This document shows positions 9,291 to 17,379 of a stretch of 35,563 nucleotides of DNA, in pieces. Source of the stretch: an uncultured Bacillota bacterium (lineage in GTDB: Bacteria > Bacillota_I > Bacilli_A > Izemoplasmatales > Hujiaoplasmataceae); the NCBI GenBank assembly GCA_937862575.1, contig CALMFM010000211.1:1-35563 (forward strand), given 5' to 3'. Each line of letters starts with the position of its first letter. Positions within the stretch are counted from its first letter, which is position 1. The position numbers were made by a program, and so were the translations under genes. Under the pieces are notes generated by a model. That model worked only from the letters and a program-made list of their open reading frames with translations, had not been told where the DNA came from and searched no databases.

Positions 9291-9585
9291 TATTTATGGC
9301 AGATATTTATTTCTTATGATTTGAATTTATAAAAATTCATGAACAAAAATATATTTGTTTATACTAACAAAATGTCAATCTAAAGAAACTATAAAAATAG
9401 TGATTTTTCTTACGATATTCCTATTGAAAATCCTATACTAAAGTGTATAATGAAAGTAGTGAGACATAGTGTAGTTTCACTCACCCCATTGCAAAAATCC
9501 ATAATAAAGATTCGAAACAATGTCAAGTGTTAACTGATTTTGTTTTTTTTTATGAAATCGAATATCGAGGAAAGGAGAAAAAATC
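9291..9585 (+). promoter_or_regulatory. Promoter and long leader of the 33-residue peptide gene
   Basis: No gene lies here. TTGAAA (9424-9429), a 16-base spacer and TATAAT (9446-9451) form a good promoter. Transcription would then give a leader of roughly 125-130 bases. The leader holds a weak GTGAG/CTCAC pairing soon after the start and a run of nine T near 9542-9550. The rest upstream is AT-rich with nothing recognisable. Confidence 0.6.
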
Positions 9586-9687
9586 ATGACAGCTAAAGAT
9601 ACAGGCGCAAAACCAGCACCAAAGCCAGTTGCTCCAGCAGCTAAACCAGTACAAAAACCAGTACAAAAACCAACAGCGAAAAAATAA
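9586..9687 (+). CDS. 33-residue Ala/Pro/Lys-rich basic peptide
   Basis: This short frame encodes 33 residues starting MTAKDTGAKPAPK. It contains only Met, Thr, Ala, Lys, Asp, Gly, Pro, Val and Gln, with a doubled PVQK unit near the end and a C-terminal KK. It has a very good ribosome site (AAAGGAG, about 7 bases upstream), a promoter at 9424 and its own terminator at 9746, so it looks like a deliberate gene. The composition resembles the Lys/Ala/Pro tails of nucleoid-binding or ribosome-associated proteins, but standing alone it has no function I can name. No signal peptide or hydrophobic stretch. The antisense frame over it is hydrophobic only as a mirror of this composition. Confidence 0.65.
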   Translation: MTAKDTGAKPAPKPVAPAAKPVQKPVQKPTAKK

Positions 9688-9745
9688 GGCTTTCTTAGAA
9701 AGGCATAAAATATAGCCATCAGTTTTTTAAACGGTGAAAATCAAT

Positions 9746-9776
9746 AGGGTTAATCTTGGAAACGATTAACCCTTTT
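9746..9776 (+). terminator. Terminator of the small peptide gene
   Basis: A 10-bp perfect stem AGGGTTAATC/GATTAACCCT with an 8-base loop followed by TTTTCTATTT. Confidence 0.85.
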
Positions 9777-9860
9777 CTATTTCACACAAAATTTGATACA
9801 GTGCCAGTATAAATATGATTTTCTATATGCAATACTTATTTGATGGAATATATTTTCATA

Positions 9861-9914
9861 TTGACATATGTGTGCAAATTATATCAAGTATATTATCGAA
9901 ATATTAATTATAAT
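9861..9914 (+). promoter_or_regulatory. Possible promoter region of the 101-residue gene
   Basis: TTGACA at 9861-9866 has no -10 at a normal distance (TATATC is only 13 bases away). A perfect TATAAT at 9909-9914 lacks a clear -35. Either may be used. Confidence 0.3.
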
Positions 9915-9983
9915 AGAGGTAAAGAAAGAGTATGACATATGTAATGGAATGTATCCGTTTTGATATTCAGGGAGGGAAAGGGA

Positions 9984-10289
9984 ATGAATTTCAAAAAGAT
10001 TCTGCAGGAGGAAGACTGCAGAAGGAATGTCAATGCATTCGTAAATTACTACAACGCATACAGCTACTGGGACCAATGTGGAACTACAAAGAATCAAGAT
10101 AACAGAAAAAACGAATTACTAGGCACCAAACCGGTTTTGATTAAAAAAAGCGAAGCAAAGGCACCAGAAGAGCTTAGCTTGAAACAACAAAGACATTCTT
10201 TCAGTAAAACCTTATTTTCGCACATCTTCCATCATCACAAAAAAGCGCGGAATGCTAATCTGCTAGAACCCTTATCGATTGGTCGATAA
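9984..10289 (+). CDS. Unknown 101-residue charged protein
   Basis: I do not recognise this protein. It starts MNFKKILQEEDCRRN, has an aromatic stretch NYYNAYSYWDQ near residues 20-31, a Lys/Glu-rich middle and a basic His-rich end with IFHHHKK. There are two Cys (12 and 32), no signal peptide and no membrane helix. The ATG at 9984 is preceded by GGGAGGG, the strongest ribosome site nearby; a TTG at 9960 would lengthen it without support. A second open frame of 56 codons (9932-10102) overlaps its first third. The gene stands alone and ends before a hairpin. Confidence 0.6.
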   Translation: MNFKKILQEEDCRRNVNAFVNYYNAYSYWDQCGTTKNQDNRKNELLGTKPVLIKKSEAKAPEELSLKQQRHSFSKTLFSHIFHHHKKARNANLLEPLSIGR

Positions 10290-10318
10290 CTAATCGTTGA
10301 GTTCAAGATTAATAAACA

Positions 10319-10356
10319 GGAGTCTTCCATCATTTGAAGGGATGGCTCCTTTTTTG
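10319..10356 (+). terminator. Terminator after the 101-residue gene
   Basis: GGAG pairs with CTCC and CCATC with GATGG, giving an interrupted stem, followed by seven T. An alternative CTTC/GAAG pairing competes in the middle. Confidence 0.7.
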
Positions 10357-10421
10357 TAAATCAAAATTACTATTAAACTTATTTTTATTTTCTAAATCCA
10401 GATGATAATATCTCCATATTT

Positions 10422-10430
10422 TGGTATAAT
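10422..10430 (+). promoter_or_regulatory. Extended -10 promoter of the GGDEF membrane protein
   Basis: TGG directly before a perfect TATAAT (10425-10430) makes an extended -10 element. No clear -35. It lies inside the longest open frame, so the protein start must be downstream. Confidence 0.6.
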
Positions 10431-10515
10431 GATTAAAAGAAATATGGACAAATGTCAAAATAATTATTTGAATTTAGCAGGAAAGACAAGACATGAATTA
10501 GAGGTATGCAAAGAT

Positions 10516-11577
10516 ATGATTGATAAGATAAAGCAGATTTTTCAAAATTTTCTAGCAAAATACAACGAACAAGATGGCAGAAGAGCTTTGATACTCTTCT
10601 ATTTCCAGCATGTTTTGATAGTAATATTGATTTCGCTTATCGCATTACTTTTGGCTCTACATTACGACAATGAGGTGTTCTACCTTTCGATGATAATTAG
10701 TCTTTTGGTTATCATTATCGTTGCCTTAAGATTTAATCTTGCGGGTAAATACAAGATTGCGTCTATCATCACCATGATCAGTGCTACGATTGGCCCATGG
10801 CTATCGATAATTTTCGATGAATCGGTTCGAGCTGGCGATGTAATTCCAATGATATACATCGTATTGATTGTACATTTAAGTTCTATTTTCTTTTCACTAA
10901 GAACTACCATTCTTTTGGCGATTGTTCAATTCATAGGTGTTACCGTCTTATGTTTTACAAGCCCTGAGTTATTGGCACAGAATCTTCCAAGCCTTTTCTC
11001 ATTCTTCATCATTGCTTCAGTGCTTGTTGTATTGGGAAGTTATATAAACAAAAAGCAGATTGAACAGATTGAAGACCAAAATCTGAAATATCTGGAAAAA
11101 GATATTGAGATGCGAGACTTGTTGATACATGACCCAATGACAAATTTATACAACAGAACTCATTTGAACGATATCATGCAAAACGAGAACGCTTTGAAGA
11201 ATTACAGCGTCTTCATGTTCGATATCGACGGATTGAAAAAGATCAACGACAAATTCGGACATCTTGAAGGCGACAATCTGATAATTAATGCCGCAAACGT
11301 TATCAAAAGATGCTTTAGAGAATCAGACATGGTGGGCAGAATCGGCGGCGATGAGTTCATCGCCGTAGTATATGGAGCCGATTTGAAATTGACCCAAGAA
11401 ATCCGCGATAAGATTCACTATGAAGTGGAAGCCTATAACAAGAATTGTTCTCACAAACATCTCATTCTGAATCTCTCTTGTGGCTATGCTATATCAAGCA
11501 TCGAGAAGGTTAAATTCGAAAACCTCATGAGAATTGCGGATGACAGAATGTACGAAATGAAGAATTCCAAGAAATAA
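10516..11577 (+). CDS. Membrane-bound diguanylate cyclase (GGDEF)
   Basis: About 353 residues from the chosen start. Some six hydrophobic segments occupy roughly residues 22-175, followed by a short coiled linker (KKQIEQIEDQNLKYLEK) and one GGDEF domain. The active motif GGDEF is intact at 277-281, and the allosteric I-site RESD is present at 268-271, so product feedback is expected, unlike the first gene of the window. It would convert two GTP to cyclic di-GMP at the membrane. The open frame begins at 10402, but the promoter -10 at 10425 rules that out; the ATG at 10444 would leave almost no leader, so I choose 10516, which has GAGG upstream. The start is the uncertain part, the function is not. 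Confidence 0.85.
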   Translation: MIDKIKQIFQNFLAKYNEQDGRRALILFYFQHVLIVILISLIALLLALHYDNEVFYLSMIISLLVIIIVALRFNLAGKYKIASIITMISATIGPWLSIIFDESVRAGDVIPMIYIVLIVHLSSIFFSLRTTILLAIVQFIGVTVLCFTSPELLAQNLPSLFSFFIIASVLVVLGSYINKKQIEQIEDQNLKYLEKDIEMRDLLIHDPMTNLYNRTHLNDIMQNENALKNYSVFMFDIDGLKKINDKFGHLEGDNLIINAANVIKRCFRESDMVGRIGGDEFIAVVYGADLKLTQEIRDKIHYEVEAYNKNCSHKHLILNLSCGYAISSIEKVKFENLMRIADDRMYEMKNSKK

Positions 11578-11595
11578 AGAAAGAGATCATAAAAC

Positions 11596-11624
11596 AAACA
11601 GGTTCAGCAGAGCCTGTTTTCTTT
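11596..11624 (+). terminator. Terminator after the GGDEF membrane protein
   Basis: AAACAGGTTC pairs with GAGCCTGTTT (one G-U) around AGCA, followed by TCTTTT. It could also serve the convergent lipoprotein gene. Confidence 0.8.
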
Positions 11625-11641
11625 TAAATTTGATTTACAAA

Positions 11642-12253
11642 CTATATTGAAGGAGTCAATAAAGGAATCAAATATTCACCATCAATAAAGCCAGAAGACA
11701 AAAGGTTGGCTACTGGGACGAATTCTCCATCCACTTCCATAAAGAGAATATGTTCTTCAAGACAACCGTTGGCAGTATATTCATACTCTTCGCCATCTAT
11801 AGTAAAAGTCTCCGTGCCCATCTGATCACATTCGCCTCCGGCATATGCGTAAACAACTCTTCCCATAATATGGAAATCAAGCCAGTAATAGTCGGTTTCA
11901 TCAGAGGATATCTCTTCTGGATGGCGTTCTAGTTGAACCATCAGAGGCATCAATGATTCGATTGTTATAAATCCTTCATTAAGAGCGTCAAGTAGGTAGA
12001 CATAATCTCCATCATGAATGATGAAGAATGTCATGGCCGGACTGCATCCTTCAAATACAAATCCATAATTGAAGGTTTCTCCACTATAATAGACATCTTC
12101 ATAATATGTATTGCAAAAAAGTCCTTTATGTTCTAACTCATATATATAATATCCATCCACTTGAGTTTCACTGAATATCTGATAATCTTCAGGTGAATTT
12201 GCACATGATAACAGTAGAAAAGGCAATATAAGAACAAGTATAATCTTTTTCAT
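11642..12253 (-). CDS. Small acidic lipoprotein
   Basis: 203 residues with a textbook lipoprotein signal: MKK, a hydrophobic core and LLSC, giving lipidated Cys17. The mature part is rich in Asp, Glu and Tyr, has three further Cys in its first two thirds (CNTYY, EGCSP, GGECDQ) and a fourth near the end (NGCLEE), and looks like a beta-rich extracellular domain. I recognise no family. GGGAGGTG precedes the start. It stands alone, convergent with the GGDEF gene, and the minus-strand TATAAT at 12274-12279 probably drives it. Confidence 0.8.
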   Translation of the reverse strand: MKKIILVLILPFLLLSCANSPEDYQIFSETQVDGYYIYELEHKGLFCNTYYEDVYYSGETFNYGFVFEGCSPAMTFFIIHDGDYVYLLDALNEGFITIESLMPLMVQLERHPEEISSDETDYYWLDFHIMGRVVYAYAGGECDQMGTETFTIDGEEYEYTANGCLEEHILFMEVDGEFVPVANLLSSGFIDGEYLIPLLTPSI

Positions 12254-12273
12254 AGATGCACCTCCCTAATCCC

Positions 12274-12279
12274 ATTATA
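12274..12279 (-). promoter_or_regulatory. -10 box of the small lipoprotein gene
   Basis: A perfect TATAAT on the minus strand about 20 bases before the start codon. No good -35 is visible 16-18 bases further up. Confidence 0.45.
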
Positions 12280-12398
12280 CTACCTTTGATATAAAAATGC
12301 ATATTAGCGATAAGCCATATGAAGGCCTAATAGAATGATTTTTTGAATAAATTTAGACAAATTGGCTAATTTGACTGAAAAAAAACAAAGTTTCAAGT

Positions 12399-12404
12399 TA
12401 TAAT
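12399..12404 (+). promoter_or_regulatory. -10 box of the GNAT-like gene
   Basis: A perfect TATAAT about 50 bases before the start. TTGACT at 12371-12376 is 22 bases away, too far to be the usual -35. Confidence 0.4.
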
Positions 12405-12454
12405 ATAAAATATGAAATAATCCACTAATAACTAAAAGCGAGGAGAGAATGATT

Positions 12455-13576
12455 ATGGCTGTAGAAATCAAAGTTGTCACCACAAAAAAAGATGTTAAGA
12501 AATTCATGGAATTCGCGGATATACTATATAGAGACGAACCTAAATACATCCCGCCGATTTTTTCGGATGAGATGAAATCCGCAGATCCTAAATATAATCT
12601 GAATCTTGAATATTGTGATTCCATATTATTGTTAGCATATAGAGACGGAAAAATAGTAGGAAGATTAAGAGGCGTAGTAAATAGAAAATACAATGATAAG
12701 AACGGACTTAAGCACTTAAGATTCAATCACTTCGATGTCATTGATGATATCGAAGTATCGAAAGCTTTATTTACTCGTTTGATTGAATGGGGTAAAGAAC
12801 ACGGCATGACGGAAATCAATGGACCAATCGGATTCAATGATCTCGACAAGCAAGGTCTGCTTATCGAAGGATTTGATTTGGAAGGTATGTTCATTACTTA
12901 CTATAATTTCCCTTATCATATGGAACACTTAAAACAAATGGGATTTGAAAAGGATGTTGACTGGGTTGAATACCGCGTCCACGTTCCAACAGAAATCAAT
13001 CCACGTATTACCAAAATATCGGATAGATTACTGGAAAGAAGTAATTTCTCCATTAAGAAAATTACCAACAAAAGAGAACTGAAACCTTACTTGTATAAGA
13101 TATTCGACATTTACAATGAAGCTTTCGCACCGCTTCACGGCGTTGTCGAACTGACCAAAGGTCAAATCGACCAATATGTTAATCAATATCTGCCAATCAT
13201 CAATCTTGATTTCTTATCTGTTATTGTCGATAAGAGTGATAATGTAGTTGCTTTTGGTTTGTTAGGACCTAGTCTGAATGAACCGATGAGAAAGATACGA
13301 GGCAAACTCTTCCCATTCGGATTCATTACATTGTTAAGAAGCTTGAAACGCACAAAGGTATTGGATATGTATCTAGTAGCTGTAAAACCGGATATGCAAG
13401 GCTTGGGACTTAATTCAATACTGATGAATGACATTACTAATAACGCAATCAGAAACAAGATACTTTATGCGGAGACCGGACCAGAATTGGAAGACAATGA
13501 CAAGATTACAAGTTTCTGGAAGAATTATGACGCCGAACAAGTCAGACGCAGACGATGCTATATTAAGAAAATCTAA
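12455..13576 (+). CDS. GNAT-fold N-acetyltransferase-like protein
   Basis: 373 residues belonging to a widespread bacterial family usually annotated as GNAT acetyltransferase, with two GNAT-like halves. The N-terminal half has the RDEPKYIPPI and INGPIGFNDLDKQGLL signatures. The C-terminal half has VKPDMQGLGLNS (the acetyl-CoA pyrophosphate loop) and ends with a Trp-Lys-Asn-Tyr and Arg-rich tail ending RRRRCYIKKI, typical of this family. Cytoplasmic; substrate unknown. ATG codons occur at 12449 and 12455; AGGAG at 12441-12445 is too close to the first, so I take the second. Single-gene unit with its own terminator. Confidence 0.85.
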   Translation: MAVEIKVVTTKKDVKKFMEFADILYRDEPKYIPPIFSDEMKSADPKYNLNLEYCDSILLLAYRDGKIVGRLRGVVNRKYNDKNGLKHLRFNHFDVIDDIEVSKALFTRLIEWGKEHGMTEINGPIGFNDLDKQGLLIEGFDLEGMFITYYNFPYHMEHLKQMGFEKDVDWVEYRVHVPTEINPRITKISDRLLERSNFSIKKITNKRELKPYLYKIFDIYNEAFAPLHGVVELTKGQIDQYVNQYLPIINLDFLSVIVDKSDNVVAFGLLGPSLNEPMRKIRGKLFPFGFITLLRSLKRTKVLDMYLVAVKPDMQGLGLNSILMNDITNNAIRNKILYAETGPELEDNDKITSFWKNYDAEQVRRRRCYIKKI

Positions 13577-13586
13577 TAGAAAAGTA

Positions 13587-13613
13587 AAAACCAACTCAGG
13601 CAGAGTTGGTTTT
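13587..13613 (+). terminator. Terminator after the GNAT-like gene
   Basis: A perfect 11-bp stem AAAACCAACTC/GAGTTGGTTTT with a 5-base loop; the stem itself supplies the T run. Confidence 0.9.
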
Positions 13614-13635
13614 ATATTTATACTAGGTTAGTCTA

Positions 13636-13664
13636 TTGACAAATGCATTGATTGGTTATAAAAT
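13636..13664 (+). promoter_or_regulatory. Promoter of the 129-residue lipoprotein gene
   Basis: A perfect TTGACA (13636-13641), 17 bases, then TAAAAT (13659-13664); a TATAAA at 13657-13662 is an alternative at 15 bases. Confidence 0.65.
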
Positions 13665-13687
13665 GGCTTATAAAAGCGAGGAACACT

Positions 13688-14077
13688 ATGAGAATCATAA
13701 AAATATTTTACCTATTTTTTATAGCTTTAACATTTATGGTTGTAACTGTTGGATGTGGAGACGTCCAAAACGAATATTATGAGGTTCATCAGATAACAGT
13801 TGATGACCAACCATTCTATTATATAGACCCATATGATGGAAAAGATACCTTAAAGGCTAATAGTTTAGGCACAGGAGAATCAATGTTCATTTACATGTAT
13901 GAGACACCTGAAGACGATATTTTCAGAGCCGATCAATATTATATAAACATTGGTTTTCATTTTGTTGAAACAAACGTTGCCACTGGAAAATTATACATAT
14001 TATCAAGCGTTGAAATCGATAACTTGATAACGCAATTTTGCATTGATCAGGACGCTTGGGAATCCACGCAAACATAG
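13688..14077 (+). CDS. Small putative lipoprotein
   Basis: 129 residues from the ATG at 13688: a basic start (MRIIK), a hydrophobic stretch and TVGC, making Cys23 the likely lipidation site; Thr at -3 is a little unusual for a lipobox. The mature part is acidic with many Tyr and Asp, likely extracellular. No family recognised. An in-frame ATG at 13652 would give a longer product, but it lies inside the promoter, whereas GAGG stands a few bases before 13688. The gene is convergent with the large lipoprotein downstream. Confidence 0.75.
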   Translation: MRIIKIFYLFFIALTFMVVTVGCGDVQNEYYEVHQITVDDQPFYYIDPYDGKDTLKANSLGTGESMFIYMYETPEDDIFRADQYYINIGFHFVETNVATGKLYILSSVEIDNLITQFCIDQDAWESTQT

Positions 14078-14098
14078 AATCAATAATAAAAATCTAAC

Positions 14099-14129
14099 AA
14101 AAGGCAAGAATCCAAGATTCCTGCCTTTT
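14099..14129. terminator. Bidirectional terminator between two lipoprotein genes
   Basis: AAAAGGCA pairs with TGCCTTTT and GAATC with GATTC, with one mismatch between, around a 3-base loop. A-rich on the left and T-rich on the right. Confidence 0.85.
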
Positions 14130-14147
14130 CTTATTGTTAAATAGGAA

Positions 14148-17033
14148 TTAATTTATTGGAGAAACTCTTACTACTTCACGTTCCACATATACAGTGTCAA
14201 TTGTTACTACTCCATCTACTGATATAACTCCCGATATGTCATGAACGAAGTTATCTACGCCCTTAAAATACAACGTTCCATCATAATCTACAATTAGCTC
14301 ATTTATCGCATTTATCAATAAGCCTTCAGTCAGATTCTCTGAATCAAAGTAGTAGAAATATTCTGTGGAAAGACTATCGTTCAATATCAATTTAAGAATG
14401 GCTGTTTTGTCTCCATTTATGGCGATGAAAGAATCACCTGATATTTGAATAGTGTCCATATTAGCCAAATTAGTGTAAGTAAGAAGGTATTTATCTTCAG
14501 TGACGTCTATTTCAATGATTACATTATACATGGGACTAAAGGCTGTGTTATTGTATATAAGAAATAGATTTTCGGTAAGTTCGACTAAATCGATTGACTG
14601 GTCGGTCAAGATTCTTGGTTGAAGGTAATAAGTATAATATTCGATATTTGAAATAGTGAAAACAGGAACGAATTCTCCAGAAGGCAATATATCTCCATAT
14701 TCAAATGAAACAGGTATGTAGACGTTATTTGAATAATACTCGCTGGCTATGTCAACTCCAAATTCATTTAGTATCTCAAAAGTCTCGGTTACGATTATAC
14801 ATCCCTCCTCATCCCTACAGTACAATAGGTCACTAGTAGATGTCGGCTGGGTTTCTGGTTCAAATACGATGCTCTCGATAATCTGGTCTCCTTGATTATA
14901 CATGACTTGCATATCGATCAACATAATTAATTCAGGTGGTTCATTGCCTGAATCTATAAATACAAATATATTACCCATAGTATTGTCTGTTAGAGCAGTA
15001 GTACCCGTATAATTAATTTGAGTCTGACTATTAAAAGTATATGTAATTGTAAATGGTGGCAGTGGATCTGCAGGAGTTACTGATACTGTTGTATTGGCTT
15101 CGGCAAATAAAGATCCATCTTCATACAAGAAAATGTAGGTGACGTCATAATAACATATGGATTCGGTACAGGCTGGTCTTGCGGTCTCATAATCGCCTAA
15201 ATCAGTCAAGGTAAGATCAGCTGACTTGATTATTGAATCTCCTTCATAATATTCGATAGCCACCGCTCCATTCAATCCTTCACCATAAAGTACTCCATAT
15301 TGGTCATACAGTTCATATAAAATATAATTTCCATCACACTTTTCTTCTTCACAAAGCGAATCCATGACACCGAGTTCCAGGTTTTCATGATGAAGCGTGC
15401 CATCGCTGCCAACATAATATAGCAACAAGGTATCGTAACCTAATTCAGTCACATATTCAGTAGTATTTTTCATAAAGAACAATCTTCCATCTACAAAGAT
15501 AAATGAATGTAAATTGGCGGAATCAGTAATTGTTTTCAAACCAGACACAGAAGAATACACCTGCATATTTCTACCGGACTCCAACGGATTGTAAATTATA
15601 TTTCCGGTTTCAGGATCTCGGATGATTTCTGAATTAGTCATTGTAAAACCTGAACGAGTAAGATTGAGGTATTCTTCCACAACGATTTCCTCGGTTTCGA
15701 GATCAAAAGACATTTTCATCAGAATATTTTCCACTTGAGTATCACCTTGAACAGTCTTTATAAAGTACAGTTCACTCTCGCCAATTGCGAATCCCCAAGT
15801 TGATAGTACATATGTCTTGTTTTGGCGATAATCCCAGTTAAAATACTTACTTACAATTTTACTGACCAATCTTTCGGCTAGTGGAGTAAGAGCGTTATCC
15901 GCAACATTTGCATAATAATCTGTATAGTTAACTGTTCTAATATCTTCGATATATAAATCAATCTCAAATTCATTAAGATAAATAGGATTGCCTTGACCAT
16001 CAGTAACCGGTACGGCTCTATCTTCATAGACAAGATTCCCATTATTATCTCTTACTTCTTTCTCGATGATATCGTATTTCTGTTGATTTGTATCAGGATC
16101 AAGAACCGGGTTTCCGTTATTATCGAACAAAGGCACCTTATAATATTCGACTTTCACCACATTTTGAACAGCCGTCTGAATAGGACCTTGAGTGAAAATC
16201 AGTTGATTTCCGTCTGCGTCTAATACCGGAACTTGAACTTCGTCATAGATTAAATCTCCATATTCATCCAGTACCGGATCACCGAATTCATCGACCCTCA
16301 ATATTTCTTGAGTCTCATAGATTGGTTCGTCAACAGTCACGGTTATATGGATTGTTCTAGAATGGTTTTCTGTCTCCGAATGATAACTTTCTGAAAAATC
16401 AAAGGTTTTGGTCGGGAACATCTTTCCGCTTTCATTGTGAATTATATAGATTCCGCCTTCAGACAAGGAATCGTAGACTTTTGTCATAAAGGAAGTAGAG
16501 CTATCATACTGATCAGGATGAACCTCGAACACTACGACAGTGTAATCACCCATAACGTCTAGTGTCAAAGGGTTAGCCGAGATGTTGACAAAAGTTCCTT
16601 CTCCATTCATAAAGTCGACAGCCTCAAAAAAACCTTCTTCAGTTAATTTAACAATGATGTTCTCAGCATTTTCCGTTTCTGTCAAAAGAGCCATCTCTTT
16701 GAGGATGTCTGTATTATATCTAGTTGAACTAACTGTTGATTGCTCATAGATATCGATAGGGATAACGGCCAAACCAACAGAATCACTAAGATCAGCAAAA
16801 TAGTCAACCATTAGGGTATCGGCCCCATAGATATTTGCATCTGTTCCTTCACTTTCAATTGAAATGGATTCTTCAATGTCATCACCATAGACAATACACT
16901 GTCCGTCGATAACGACGAAATTTTCTGAACCGTCGCACAAGTCCATCAACTCACTAGATACTTCAGAATCGCTACAACCAAATAAAGCAAGCATCATAAG
17001 CGAAAAAAATATATACACAAATGTCTTTTTCAT
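14148..17033 (-). CDS. Large lipoprotein with Asp/Gly/Asn repeats
   Basis: 961 residues. The signal peptide ends in LFGC, so Cys20 is lipidated and the protein sits outside the membrane. Residues 30-240 hold a first domain with a DLCDGSENFVVIDGQCIVYG stretch. Residues about 247-355 contain repeated units with a D-x-x-G-[DN]-[PLQ] core (EFGDP, EYGDL, ADGNQ, NNGNP, NNGNL, GQGNP), each followed by a short strand. The remaining 600 residues look like many beta strands, possibly propeller-like blades (recurring DGRLFFMK, DGSLFAEA, DGTLYFKG), with cysteine pairs at CxxxxxC and CRDEEGC. No enzyme motif. AGGAGAG precedes the start. It is alone in its unit. Function unknown; adhesion or envelope structure is possible. 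Confidence 0.8.
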   Translation of the reverse strand: MKKTFVYIFFSLMMLALFGCSDSEVSSELMDLCDGSENFVVIDGQCIVYGDDIEESISIESEGTDANIYGADTLMVDYFADLSDSVGLAVIPIDIYEQSTVSSTRYNTDILKEMALLTETENAENIIVKLTEEGFFEAVDFMNGEGTFVNISANPLTLDVMGDYTVVVFEVHPDQYDSSTSFMTKVYDSLSEGGIYIIHNESGKMFPTKTFDFSESYHSETENHSRTIHITVTVDEPIYETQEILRVDEFGDPVLDEYGDLIYDEVQVPVLDADGNQLIFTQGPIQTAVQNVVKVEYYKVPLFDNNGNPVLDPDTNQQKYDIIEKEVRDNNGNLVYEDRAVPVTDGQGNPIYLNEFEIDLYIEDIRTVNYTDYYANVADNALTPLAERLVSKIVSKYFNWDYRQNKTYVLSTWGFAIGESELYFIKTVQGDTQVENILMKMSFDLETEEIVVEEYLNLTRSGFTMTNSEIIRDPETGNIIYNPLESGRNMQVYSSVSGLKTITDSANLHSFIFVDGRLFFMKNTTEYVTELGYDTLLLYYVGSDGTLHHENLELGVMDSLCEEEKCDGNYILYELYDQYGVLYGEGLNGAVAIEYYEGDSIIKSADLTLTDLGDYETARPACTESICYYDVTYIFLYEDGSLFAEANTTVSVTPADPLPPFTITYTFNSQTQINYTGTTALTDNTMGNIFVFIDSGNEPPELIMLIDMQVMYNQGDQIIESIVFEPETQPTSTSDLLYCRDEEGCIIVTETFEILNEFGVDIASEYYSNNVYIPVSFEYGDILPSGEFVPVFTISNIEYYTYYLQPRILTDQSIDLVELTENLFLIYNNTAFSPMYNVIIEIDVTEDKYLLTYTNLANMDTIQISGDSFIAINGDKTAILKLILNDSLSTEYFYYFDSENLTEGLLINAINELIVDYDGTLYFKGVDNFVHDISGVISVDGVVTIDTVYVEREVVRVSPIN
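15969..16295 (-). repeat. Degenerate protein-level repeats in the large lipoprotein
   Basis: At least six short units with a D/N-x-x-G-D/N core followed by a hydrophobic strand occur at irregular spacing over about 110 codons. They are recognisable as protein, not as DNA repeats. Confidence 0.5.
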
Positions 17034-17301
17034 TTTCTCTCCTTATTTATTACTGGCATAATTTCATTAATGCATTATATTGATGTAATTGCATTCACAA
17101 TAAAAATAATACGACCTAACATTTGTCGTATCATCGAGTATTACTCATCTGTCATCAAGAACATGCAATAGTCAGTATCATGCATATAATAACAAATATT
17201 TTATTTCATATATTTCAAATCTAACTCAATTATAACACAACATTAGAAGTAGATTATCATAAATCCTATTTTTGACATAAGTTTTAAATGTTGGAAAAAT
17301 A
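17034..17301. other. Upstream region of the large lipoprotein gene
   Basis: No gene. On the minus strand a TATAAT (17074-17079) with TTGTGA (17095-17100) only 15 bases up is a possible promoter. Just beyond is a 7-bp inverted repeat ATACGAC (17109-17115) and GTCGTAT (17125-17131), which may be an operator. The rest is AT-rich and featureless. Confidence 0.4.
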
Positions 17302-17343
17302 AAAGGTCTAATGAGTCTCGTAAAAACGAGCTAGTAGACCTTT
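17302..17343 (-). terminator. Terminator of the LemA operon
   Basis: AAAGGTCTA pairs with TAGACCTTT, with an inner CTCG/CGAG helix. Read on the minus strand it is followed by TTATTTTTCC, about 40 bases after the lemA stop. Confidence 0.8.
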
Positions 17344-17379
17344 AATTTTCATTCTATTAAATCAAAATTTGTCAAGTTA

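Noticed and set aside
9477-9719. 80-residue minus-strand frame opposite the small peptide gene
   Set aside because: It mirrors the Ala/Pro/Lys codons of the plus strand; it has no ribosome site and runs through the promoter-distal leader.
9861-9885. TTGACA with TATATC as the promoter of the 101-residue gene
   Set aside because: The spacer is only 13 bases, too short for a normal promoter; kept only as a weak possibility.
10402-10515. N-terminal extension of the membrane GGDEF protein
   Set aside because: The TATAAT at 10425-10430 lies within it, so the message starts later.
12304-12726. 140-residue minus-strand frame opposite the GNAT-like gene start
   Set aside because: It overlaps the promoter and the first 90 codons of a well-supported gene and has no ribosome site.
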